37,609 nucleotides of DNA. Origin: Candidatus Kutchimonas denitrificans. GTDB lineage: Bacteria; Gemmatimonadota; Gemmatimonadetes; Palauibacterales; KS3-K002. The translations under genes were made by a program, and so were the position numbers. The stretch spans positions 44,393 to 82,001 of the forward strand of contig JAACAK010000012.1 in assembly GCA_011774835.1 (NCBI GenBank). Reading direction: 5' to 3'. Of this stretch, positions 8,100 through 17,600 are shown one piece after another (position 1 is the stretch's first letter; every line of letters begins with the position of its first letter). The notes under the pieces were generated by a model. The model was not told the DNA's origin and did no database searches. It saw only the letters and a program-made list of their open reading frames with translations.

Positions 8100-9824
8100 T
8101 CACGCCGCCGTTTCCTTCAGCACCTCTTCCAGCGTCGTGATGCCCTTGTTGATCTTGATCAGGCCGTCGTCCCGCAGGGTCAGCATCCCTTCGGAGACCG
8201 CCTGCTCCTTCATCGCGTCGGCGCCCTCGCCATGCATGATCATGCGCCGGATCGTCGGCGTTATCACCATGACCTCGTACAGACCCTGACGGCCGCGATA
8301 GCCGGTGCCGTCACAGGCGTCGCACCCCTCGCCCTTGTAGAACTTCATCTGAGTCAGCTTGTCCTGAGAGATCAGCGACGCTTCCAGCATGTTGGAGTCG
8401 TACTGGAACTCCCTGCGGCAGCTGGAGCAGATGCGGCGCACGAGACGCTGGGCGGTGACCAGGTTCACCGCCGACGCCACGTTGAACGGCTCGACGCCGA
8501 TGTCCACCAGTCGGGTGATGGTCGAAGCGGCGTCGTTGGTATGCAGGGTGGACAGCACGAGGTGACCGGTGAGCGCCGCCTTGATGGCGATGCCAGCGGT
8601 CTCGAGGTCTCGGATCTCACCGACCAGGATGATGTTCGGGTCCTGACGCAGGAAAGCGCGGAGCGCGGCGGCGAACGTCAGGCCGATCTCGGGTCGGACC
8701 TGAGTCTGGTTGATGCCGCGGAGGTTGTACTCGACCGGGTCCTCCGCGGTCATGATGTTGACCTCCTCGGTGTTGATCTTGGTCAGCGCCGAGTAGAGGG
8801 TCGTCGTCTTACCGGAACCCGTGGGGCCGGTGACCAACACCATGCCGTAGGGGTTCTTGATCGCGTGCATGAAGTCCTGTTCTGCTTTGGGCTCCATGCC
8901 GAACTTCTCGAGGTCGAGCTGCAGGTTCGACTTGTCGAGAATACGCAGTACGATCTTTTCGCCGAACAGGCCCGGCAGCGTCGACACACGGAAGTCGATC
9001 ACCCGCTTGCCCATCCGCATCTTGATCCGGCCGTCCTGCGGGATGCGGCGCTCGGCGATGTTGAGGTCGGCGAGGATCTTCACGCGGCTGGTCAGCGCGG
9101 CCTTCATGCGCATCGGCGGCCTCATGATCTCCCGTAGCGCACCATCGACGCGGAAGCGGACACGCATTTCCTTCTCGTACGGCTCGATATGGACGTCGCT
9201 GGCGCCCTTCTGCACCGCGCTGGTGAGGATGCCGTTGATCAGCTTGACGACCGGCGCCTCCTCGACCTGCGCCTGCAGCGCCGTCACCGAGATCTCGTCC
9301 TCTTCCATATGGCCCTCGACGACCTCGATGTCCTCGTCGTCGAGCTCCTTGAGGATCTCCTTCAAGCCGTCCTCGAGGCGCTCGTAGTGCTTCTCCACCG
9401 ATTTGCGCAGCGAGTACTCCCCGGCGACGACCGGTTCTATGTCGTAGCCGGTGGAGAATCGCAGCTCGTCGATGGCGTCGAGGTTCGTCGGGTTGGCCAT
9501 CGCGACGGTGAGCGTACGGCCCACGCGGCGAAGCGGCAAAACGAGGTGACGCGTGGCGATCTCCGGTTTGACCAGATTGATCACCCGCTTGTCGATATTG
9601 CCGATGCGCGAGAGGTCGACTGCCTTCACGCGGTACTTCCGCGCCAGGACGCGGGTCAGATCGGTTTCGGAGACGAATCCCATCTCCACCAGCGTGTAGC
9701 CCAGCCGGTGCCCGTTGCTGCGCTGCTCCTGCAACGCGCGTTTCAGCTGGTCCTCGCTGATCAACCCCTCGCGAACGAGGAGGTCGCCGATCAAGTCGCT
9801 CGATTTCGTGCGGGTAGTTGCCAT
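8100..9824 (-). CDS. pilB: Type IV pilus extension ATPase PilB with tandem MshEN motifs
   Basis: This is a 574-residue PilB/GspE-family hexameric ATPase that powers pilus assembly. The N-terminus has two 24-residue MshEN motifs, IGDLLVREG...LQEQR (12-35) and LGYTLVEMG...LARKY (41-64), separated by five residues. In known proteins this layout binds cyclic di-GMP. The ATPase core follows: Walker A GPTGSGKTTT (333-342), the Asp box near EDPVEY (361-366), the Walker B region LVGEIRDLET (400-409) and the His box STLHTND (425-431). A zinc site is formed by C466/C469 and C501/C504. ATG at 9824 gives a normal length. It starts the pilB-pilT-pilC series, with 192 bases before pilT. Confidence 0.96.
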   Translation of the reverse strand: MATTRTKSSDLIGDLLVREGLISEDQLKRALQEQRSNGHRLGYTLVEMGFVSETDLTRVLARKYRVKAVDLSRIGNIDKRVINLVKPEIATRHLVLPLRRVGRTLTVAMANPTNLDAIDELRFSTGYDIEPVVAGEYSLRKSVEKHYERLEDGLKEILKELDDEDIEVVEGHMEEDEISVTALQAQVEEAPVVKLINGILTSAVQKGASDVHIEPYEKEMRVRFRVDGALREIMRPPMRMKAALTSRVKILADLNIAERRIPQDGRIKMRMGKRVIDFRVSTLPGLFGEKIVLRILDKSNLQLDLEKFGMEPKAEQDFMHAIKNPYGMVLVTGPTGSGKTTTLYSALTKINTEEVNIMTAEDPVEYNLRGINQTQVRPEIGLTFAAALRAFLRQDPNIILVGEIRDLETAGIAIKAALTGHLVLSTLHTNDAASTITRLVDIGVEPFNVASAVNLVTAQRLVRRICSSCRREFQYDSNMLEASLISQDKLTQMKFYKGEGCDACDGTGYRGRQGLYEVMVITPTIRRMIMHGEGADAMKEQAVSEGMLTLRDDGLIKINKGITTLEEVLKETAA

Positions 9825-9908
9825 TACGACCGGAGCCTAGGGTGTTGTCGAACCCGGTGGCGGGGGGAGTACAGCAAGTTCCAAACCTGCTAGAAGTTAC
9901 GGATACTG

Positions 9909-10574
9909 TCAAGGTCGAACCACAGACAGCGACCGTAACCGTGCGACCGTCGCCGGCCCGATACCCGGTACCTCCAGAAGGTCCTCAAAGTTCCGGAAGG
10001 GACCTCGGGCTTCGCGCCATCTGACGATGGCACGGGCACGCACGGGGCCGATCCCGGGCAGGGACTCCAGATCCGCGGCGGAGGCCCGGTTCAGGTCGAG
10101 AGGCGCTCCGGAGCGCCTCTCCGCCGGCAGAACCCTGCCCTGGTGCGCCGTACGGGCCGGGCCGGCCGAGGCCGGCAAGGCGAGGTGCGGCGCCAGACGA
10201 CGGATTGTAGTACTCCCGAGACCCGCCACCCGTTCCAAGTCGGCCAGATCGCGAAACGGCCCGTCGCGCCGGCGGCTGGCCAGGATGGCCCGAGCCAGCG
10301 CCGGGCCGACGCCGGGCAGGCGGTCGAGCTCGGCCTCGTCGGCCCGGTTCGGGTCGATCCGTTCGCCGGTGGCGAGAGGCTCAAGACGCCGCTGCGTGAG
10401 AGCGTAGGCCGACTCGGCGACGGCCAGGGCCGAGTCGCCAGGTCCGGCCGGGTCGATGCCGGTCGCCCGCATCTCGGCCGTCGGCCCGCGCAGCCAGATC
10501 CGGCCGACCGCGGCCAGCAAGACCAGGAGGGCGGCGGCGAGCAAGGCACGAGCCTCGCCTTCGCTGAGGGTCAC
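9909..10574 (-). CDS. comEA: ComEA-like membrane-anchored protein with two helix-hairpin-helix domains
   Basis: This 221-residue protein has one N-terminal membrane helix (about 8-27), a linker of some 45 residues, and two ComEA-type helix-hairpin-helix DNA-binding domains. The first is at 73-131 (DPNRADEAELDRLPGVG, then VAGLGSTTIRRL). The second is at 159-217 (LDLNRASAADLESLPGIG, then VPGIGPATVARL). ComEA binds incoming double-stranded DNA at the membrane during transformation. Having two domains instead of one is less common in short ComEA proteins. The start is a GTG at 10574 with only a distant GGAG, so the exact start is uncertain. It lies just upstream of pilB on the same strand, which fits a pilus-driven DNA uptake role, although helix-hairpin-helix proteins of this form can also have housekeeping DNA roles. 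Confidence 0.82.
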   Translation of the reverse strand: MTLSEGEARALLAAALLVLLAAVGRIWLRGPTAEMRATGIDPAGPGDSALAVAESAYALTQRRLEPLATGERIDPNRADEAELDRLPGVGPALARAILASRRRDGPFRDLADLERVAGLGSTTIRRLAPHLALPASAGPARTAHQGRVLPAERRSGAPLDLNRASAADLESLPGIGPVRARAIVRWREARGPFRNFEDLLEVPGIGPATVARLRSLSVVRP

Positions 10575-10654
10575 GGGTGGGAATCTCGACTCCGGGAATC
10601 AACGAATCGTCAACTGGGGAGTTGGGGATTGGCGATTCCTTCGTTCAGCCTTCT

Positions 10655-11623
10655 CTACATTCCCCTATATATGAGCCGGGTCATCACCGTCCCGACCACG
10701 TCGAGGCTGGAGGCCGACACCTTGTCCGGCGTGTCCTCGGGCGTATGCCAGTACCGGTTGCCGGGCCCCGGATAGTCGAAATCGATCACGTCGATGGTGG
10801 GAATCCCGACATCGTTCAGCGGGATGTGATCGTCGTTGATGGTGTGGCGGGTGCTCCGGTGAAAAACGTCCCCGAACCCCAACCGCTGAGCGATGTTCCA
10901 GACCCGGTCGACCACCGCCGGCGCCAGCCGGTTCGAGTTCCCTTCGACGTAGATGTCGAGGTTTCGGTCGCCCACCATATCCAACAGAACACCGAACTCC
11001 GGATCGTACCCCTCCGGCAGGTTCGCCGCGAAGTAGCGTGACCCGAGGAAGACGTCCTTCCCCACGGCGAAGTCACCGTAGTCCTCTCCGTCGACCAGCA
11101 GCAGATCCAGCGAGCGCGGGGGCGGCGTGCGGCTCATCATGTCCGCCAGCTCCAGCAGGATGGCGGTGCCGGAGGCGCCGTCGTTGGCGCCGGGCACGGG
11201 CTGGTCACGGACCTCGGGATCGTCGGCCCCATCGGACACCGGCCGCGTGTCCCAGTGACTCAGGAGCAGGATGGGTCGGGTGCCGGACACCTCGAACCGG
11301 GCCAGGAAGTTGAGCAGCTGCACAGCGTCACCGCCCACGGTGGTGTGGGTGAACCGCTGAACGACGAGGGTATCGGCGCGTTGCGCCAGGTATTCCTCGA
11401 GCCACGCCGCCATCGCCCGATGACCCTGGCGTCCCGGTACCCGGGGACCGAACGCCACCTGGCGCTGAACCAGCTCGTACGCCGCCTGGCCGCTGAAGCG
11501 CGGGTGCGCCGCCACCGCCGCCTGGTCCTCGTCGCGGTCCGGCTCGCCGTCCGCACCGCTGCAGCCAGCGAGCGCCACGAGGCCCAGCGACACCCACCGC
11601 CAGTTACACCGCTTTCGGTTCAA
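10655..11623 (-). CDS. M28-family lipoprotein, probable bacterial glutaminyl-peptide cyclotransferase
   Basis: This 322-residue lipoprotein has a charged N-terminus, a hydrophobic stretch and lipobox LAGC (C21). The body matches zinc-dependent M28 proteins. It is closest, by motif, to bacterial glutaminyl cyclases, which turn N-terminal Gln into pyroglutamate: SHWDTRPVSD (122-131, H123), PGANDGASG (D148), VDGEDYGDF (E180), LLDMVGDRN (213-221) and YWHTPEDTPDK (H293). An ordinary aminopeptidase role cannot be excluded. I chose the TTG at 11623 because GGAGAG lies five bases upstream and the TTG overlaps the sprA stop as TTGA, a sign of translational coupling. A longer frame back to 11881 has no signal peptide and runs inside sprA. 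It would act at the periplasmic side of a membrane. Confidence 0.85.
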   Translation of the reverse strand: MNRKRCNWRWVSLGLVALAGCSGADGEPDRDEDQAAVAAHPRFSGQAAYELVQRQVAFGPRVPGRQGHRAMAAWLEEYLAQRADTLVVQRFTHTTVGGDAVQLLNFLARFEVSGTRPILLLSHWDTRPVSDGADDPEVRDQPVPGANDGASGTAILLELADMMSRTPPPRSLDLLLVDGEDYGDFAVGKDVFLGSRYFAANLPEGYDPEFGVLLDMVGDRNLDIYVEGNSNRLAPAVVDRVWNIAQRLGFGDVFHRSTRHTINDDHIPLNDVGIPTIDVIDFDYPGPGNRYWHTPEDTPDKVSASSLDVVGTVMTRLIYRGM

Positions 11624-14600
11624 CGAATCTCTCCGGTCTCGAGCAGGAATTGTCCAAACAACGAGATCTCGAGCTGCGTGTTGCCGGGCTGCTGTCCGAT
11701 CCGGCTCTGCGTGTCGCGCCACGATCCCTGCAGGCCGAGAACGAACGGCGGCAGATCGGTCCCAACGGTGAGATCGACGCGGCGGATGCGCAAGTCGGTG
11801 AACGGCTCGCAACTCTGCGCCGCCGCGTCTCCATCGGTCCCGTCGGCGCGCGGCGCGAACGGATCGCCCAGGCGTCGGCACTGCTCCTGCTCGTCCTGCG
11901 ACAGACGGAGCGAGACCCGGATGGGGTTCCGGAAGCGTCCTTGCTGCGAAAGCGGCGACAAACGTCCGCTCACCTGAATCGAGTGCTTGACATGATCGCC
12001 GAAGCTGACGCCGGTCGGATCGCGGCGCTCCTCCTCGCTCCAGTCAAGGTTATAGGAGAAGGACCAATTGGTTGTGAGCGCGATATTGAAGCTGAACGGG
12101 ATCGACCGCGTCTCGGTCTCTCGGACCTGATCCGATCGCAGCACTTCCGTGCGGCCCTCGCGGAAGTTGTAACCGACCCGAAGACCGACGGTGGAAACCC
12201 AGCGCTGGAGCAGTCCCGGCACCGGCACGCGGGACCAGTTGAGGTTGACGTTCGGCCACCCGACCGTATTACTCCTCGTCTGGTTCACCTGCGTTTCGAC
12301 TAGCGAAGTGTTGTTGGAGTAATCGACGGTGATCCCGGCGCCGAACGGCAGACGGAAGCCTGACGAGACCGAGATCCCCTCCGTGTCAGCCACCCGGCTG
12401 GCCGTGTCGCCGTCCTGGACCCGGAAGCTTTCGAACCCTCCCAACCCGAGCTGGTAGGCCAGGCTGGGTCTGGCGCCCTGGCGCTGGTACTGCGAGGCCA
12501 GCGTCCCGATCCACGAGAAGGAGATCAGGTCGAAACGATCCACGAAACCGAGCAGCGCACCGAGCAGGCCGCCGGGCTCGCCGAAGGTCGATCGGGCCAG
12601 AACCGGCGCGTTGAACGCCAAAGACGTACGAAGCGCGCGCGAATTGTCGAAGTCGCTCAGGAGCGCCGTGTCCGCTTCCTGCTGGGTGATGTACGACGCC
12701 CCGCGGTTCAGCCGGTAGCGGCTGTCGATCGAAGCCTGCGGAGTGAGCCAAACCGCCACGTCCGGCCGCCATGTCCAGTTCATGGTCAAGGTGCTCGCCG
12801 TGAGCCAGCCAAGATCGATCCCCAGCAGCCGGCTCCGTTCCGCATTGATCAGTTCGCGCGCCGCCTCCCCCTGCACCGAGAAATTGGTCGGCGCCAGATC
12901 CCTCGCCTGGCTCAACGCCACTTGACCCCTCAACGCGGGAACGGGCTCGAAGTTCATGCTACCGTTCAGCCGCAGCCGGTTGTCCAGCGACTTGATTGGG
13001 CGCACGCTCGAGTCGCTCGGCAGCTCGATGACCTCCTGAAATCGCCGGGTCTCGGCGCGCCCGTTCACATAGTTCAGGTTGAACTGCAAGTCGACCGGCG
13101 TCAGCCGGAACCGCCAGTCCTTGACGGGGAGCAGGGGGAAGGACACGTCGGACACGTCGGATCGGAAGCTATAGTTGGCGCTGTAGCCGCTGGTCTCTGT
13201 TTCCGATCGCGACGTGCGATCTGTCCGCTTCTCGTAGGACAGACGCAGCGCCGAGTTGTCGGCAAACCAGCCCAGCACCGGGGTATCGACTCCGGGTCGA
13301 CGGCTCAGGTTCAGGTCCATTCGCAATCCACGCGTCGCCGCCGTCCGCAAGCTCTGTAGCCGCTCGCCCGAGACATCCGTGCCGGGCAGCAGGACGGGCT
13401 GAGAGGAGCGGCTGGAGTAGGAGACGGTCAGCGGCATGCTGAGCCGCCAGCTGTCAGGCAGGAAGCGATCGAACTGCAACCGGCCACCGACGGCGTAGCT
13501 ACGATCGGACCGGAAGCTGGGTCGCTGTGCGAGTTGCCGGAAGTACGGGTTCTCCGACGCGTAGGAAACGCTGAGATCGAGGACATCGGAGGCCCGGGCG
13601 TCCAGGTTGAAACGGCCAACGACCCCCAGGTTGTCCGTGGGCGAGTCGAGACGCATGTCATCGATCCAGATCTGGCCTGACGCCGTTGTCGTCCCACCGT
13701 TGAACACCGCCAGCGAGACCTGACGCACAGCCGCCAGGTTAGCGGCCCGCGACCGCTGATTGACAAACACGGCATAGCTGCTGTCCCCGTCCTGGAACAG
13801 ATCGACGTCCCAGATTTGCAAGGTGCTGTCGCCGGGCAGGCCGCCACTCATCAGCATGATCTCCTCCGCGCGCGTGCGCAGGGCGATGAAGACGTCCATG
13901 TCGATCACGATTTCGGGCAACCACGCCTGACGCAGTTCCTGGCCCGTCCCCCCCGGTGGCACGGCCGGGAGCTCCGTTCTGAACACATAGGTGTTCCCTT
14001 TGTCCTCACCGAGCTTGACCGCGAACCGGAGCGGCTCCCCATTCGTCCCCCAGTCGCCCTCGATCCCCAACGCCCAAACACGCAACGACCGATAGGCGAG
14101 GAAGTCGCGGGGTGTCTGCACGTACTGGAGGTAGACCTCCGCCCGCTCGTTCGGCTGGATTTCGGCGAACGAGATGCTGAGCGACTGCTCGTTGATCGCC
14201 GTCGACGTGGGACTGAACTGCCCGCCCTGACTCGCGGCCTGCTCGGTGACACCGGGAGGTGGCACGTACCGGTCGTCCAACGTGCTGATCGGACCGACCT
14301 CGACCAGTGCGCTCGGGTTGAATACCGATGTCGTGTCGGCGAGCCCCTGAACCACGCCGGTGTTGTTGCGCTTCAGCCAACGCGACCCCAGGAATCGCAC
14401 CCGGGCCAGGACCAGCCGCACATCCGAGTTGGCGACCACCGTCATCCGCAGTTGGCGGATATTCTGGAACTCAGCGTCGGTGACCCGCTCCCGGTGGTCG
14501 GGTCGTCGCAGGGGGATCCGGTAGAGACGGAACCGTGCGCCGCCAAACTCATTGGCGTCGCGAACGAAGTAGCCTCCCCGGTCGCCCAGCTTCACCGAGT

Positions 14601-17600
14601 AGCGGAAGAACCGCTCGTCCTCATCCAGGACGCTGTTCTGATTGATGTCCTCCGAATCCTCGATGCCATTGCGCCGCGTGCAGTTCGCCGCGACATCGCC
14701 GAGTGGATAGGTAATCTGGTTCGGGTTGGCCTCGCAGCCGGTACCCCACAGGCCCGTGTCGTCCGGGTTGCTCCAGACCCGCGGCGGCACGACCTCCCGA
14801 TTCAGCTCGCCCAGCCCGGACGGCAGGCCCAGCGAGTCGATGGCGAACGCGTCCTCGCTGACCGTGCCCAGATCGAGGATCAACGTCGTCGACTCCGCCG
14901 CCTCATCGGTCACGGCGACGTAGAACTCGAGATACTCGATCGTAGTGAAATCCCGCCCGCTTGCTGAGAGCGTGTGGGTGATCGAGGCCCACGACGGTCC
15001 CGATGGCGGGTTGGGCCGCGGTGCGATCTGGCGGTTCTCCGGTGACCGTAGTGTCAGGGTGAGCGCCGACTCCCGGCCAGTACCCGCCCCCTGGATGACG
15101 AGCTGGTCGTCGATCTGCTGGGTTGGGAGGGGGCCGGCGATCTCGCCGGTCTGGCTCAGGAACTGGTCCTGCCAGACCATCTCGGCCGCCGTCTCCTCGT
15201 TCAACAGCGCCGGCAGGACATCCTCCGCTCCCACCGCTGTCGACGGTACCGATCCCAGCCTCCAGGCCCGACTCACCAACGCGAGGCTGAACCCGGTGCC
15301 TCCCTCGAAATCTTCAAGGTAGGTAACGCCCTGGGTATTCGTGCTCGGGGTGGAAAGCGCGATCTCGCCGTCGAACGTGAGCTGTGAGGGCGCCTCGGTC
15401 TCCACCCCCGGCAACGCGTCCACCAGGTTCGACAGCCAGCGCGGCTGGAAGTTGAGGCGGCCAGAAAAGCCGGTGAGGAGCACCGAGCTCGGCTCGAGGC
15501 CGAGCTCCGGTCGGGTCTGCAGCGTGCGCTCGGACTGTGACAGGCCGATGAAGTTGAACTCGCCGGTGCGACCGAGGAGATAGCGCGCCTGTACTCCGAA
15601 CACCGAGGTCGGAGCGATCTGGAACAGCGGCTTCTGCTCCCAAGTGACGCGCACGCTGGCCTGCGGGTTATCGCGGAACCACTGTTCCGGGTCCCGCAGC
15701 TCGATCACCCCGATATCGTAGTCGACGATGTAATCTTCGCCGCGAGTCAGCTCGACGCCGTCGATCAGCAATCGCTCGCTGTCCTCGCGAACTCCCGGCG
15801 CCAGCGAGATGTTGGAAAGGAATCCTTCGAACCGTTGTCGATAGGAGATCGTCAACAGGTACAGGTTGCTCCCCCGGCGCACCACGTCGTTCGGCTCGTC
15901 GTAGATGGTCGTGTTCCTGTCGCCAGGATCCAGCGGGAACGGCTGGCCGTTCACCGGGTCGTTGACGCCCCTCAACGGTGGCGGCGTCTTGAAGGGCTCC
16001 AAGGTGGGCGGGATGATGTAGGTGCCCACGGGCCCCGAGATCTCGCCAACCCCGGTGCCGGAGATTTGGAATGCGTGTGCGAGGTCGAGGCGATTATCGG
16101 TCGGATCGTCGTCGAGCCCGAAGATCTTCAGGAACTCGAGCTGTACGCCGCCGGGGGTCGTGCGAAACGTGTTACCGACCTCGGGGTTGCCCTGCGAGAT
16201 TACCATCTCGACGCTCGTCTCGACCACGCCCGGGCTGGCGGATACCCGATAGACGTTGTGCAGCTCGCGAGTCCAGGTGGCGGTACCCGGGCGGTGATTG
16301 ATGCCCTTGATCAGCTCGAGGCTCGGCGGGTCCACGTTGTCGGGGTCGTTGTTGTGCGCGTCGGATTGCTCTTCCGCGTTGAACGTGCCGATCGTATCGC
16401 CGTTCGCGGCGATGTAGGTGATCGCTAGGCCTTCCTGCTCGCTGACGATGTTTCGCAGCACCATCCAGATACCGCTGCGGTGCAGGATGTAATCCTCTCC
16501 CTCGTTGAGGGGGCGGAAGAGGCCGCTCAAGGTGTCGGTGACCACGGTGTCCTGGCCGGTGGCGGTCTGAATCGTGTCGACCGCCACCGCCACCGCGGTG
16601 ATGAATCCCTCGGGTATCTGAGCACCGGCCCCGAATCCGAGCTGCTCGTAGCGATAGACCTTGACCCCGGACACCGGCCGCAGCTCCGCCGGCGCGTCGG
16701 CAGCGAGGAGCCGCTGCACGTCGACATGCGGGTAATCGGACAACCGATCCGGATTGAAGAGGAAGAAGAAGCGGCCGCGCTCGTAGTCCGAGTCGTCCAG
16801 CACGGTAACTGCGGTCTGCTCGAACCCCTGACCGCCGCCGCCGACCTGGAGCTCACGGGTCCCCACGTCACCTTTCTGTTGAGCCCAAACGGTCTGGAAG
16901 TCGATGGGGCCCATCTGTCCAGTGGCGCGGATCCCGAAGTTGCCGGCGGGAATGCCCTGCGTCAGGTAGCGGCTCTGAGGCAGTGGGAAGCTCACGTCGC
17001 CGACCTCGACGCGCTGCAGGATCTCGTCCTCGAGACCCTGATAGAAGACGTTGATGTTGTTGGCCGCGTCGAACTCGCGGCGGTTGTCGTAGTCGATCGA
17101 GACGTGTATCCGATCGGTGATCGTGCCACCGACCCGGCCACCGAACTGGATCTCGGGCTTCAGGTCGGGTACGAGGCTCGGGGAGCAATTCTGGAACGTG
17201 GCGTCGCAGGGCCTGAATCGACTCCAGCCACCGCCCATCTCCACGCGGCCCTGGACGGCAACGCCCAGGTCGGCAAACTCGCCGAAGACGTCCGGAGGAA
17301 CCTCAGGCTGGCCCTGCGTCGTCTCAGGAGCCGGCTCGACGTCGGGCTGCGGAGCCGCCGCGGCCATCGTGTCCGGCGGCGGCCGTTCCCCCTCGACCCG
17401 AGCGTTCTCGGCCTGGACCGCCTCGGCCTCCGCCTGGCGATCTACCAGCTTGATGGCGAGGGGACGGTGCTCGAGCCAGAGGACCTCCCTCTGTTCCGCC
17501 AGGCGCTCCCGCAGATCCCTCACCCAGCGCGCACCCCAATCTCCGGCGCGGGATCGGAGCCCCATCAGACGTTGCGTCGGTTTCGGCAGACGAGCGGCGA

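Noticed and set aside
5518-9137. Very long plus-strand open frames (about 400 codons each) opposite pilC, pilT and pilB
   Set aside because: They are exact antisense shadows of strongly conserved pil genes. They are rich in Arg, His, Gln and Asp with no domain pattern, as expected in high-GC DNA.
9840-9908. Sigma-54 promoter before pilB (TTTGGAAC then TTGCT on the minus strand)
   Set aside because: The GG and GC elements are only five bases apart, while sigma-54 sites need about ten.
11624-11881. 86-residue N-terminal extension of the M28 lipoprotein
   Set aside because: It runs inside sprA, is Arg-rich and would bury the lipoprotein signal. The TTG at 11623 has a good ribosome site and a lipobox at the right distance.
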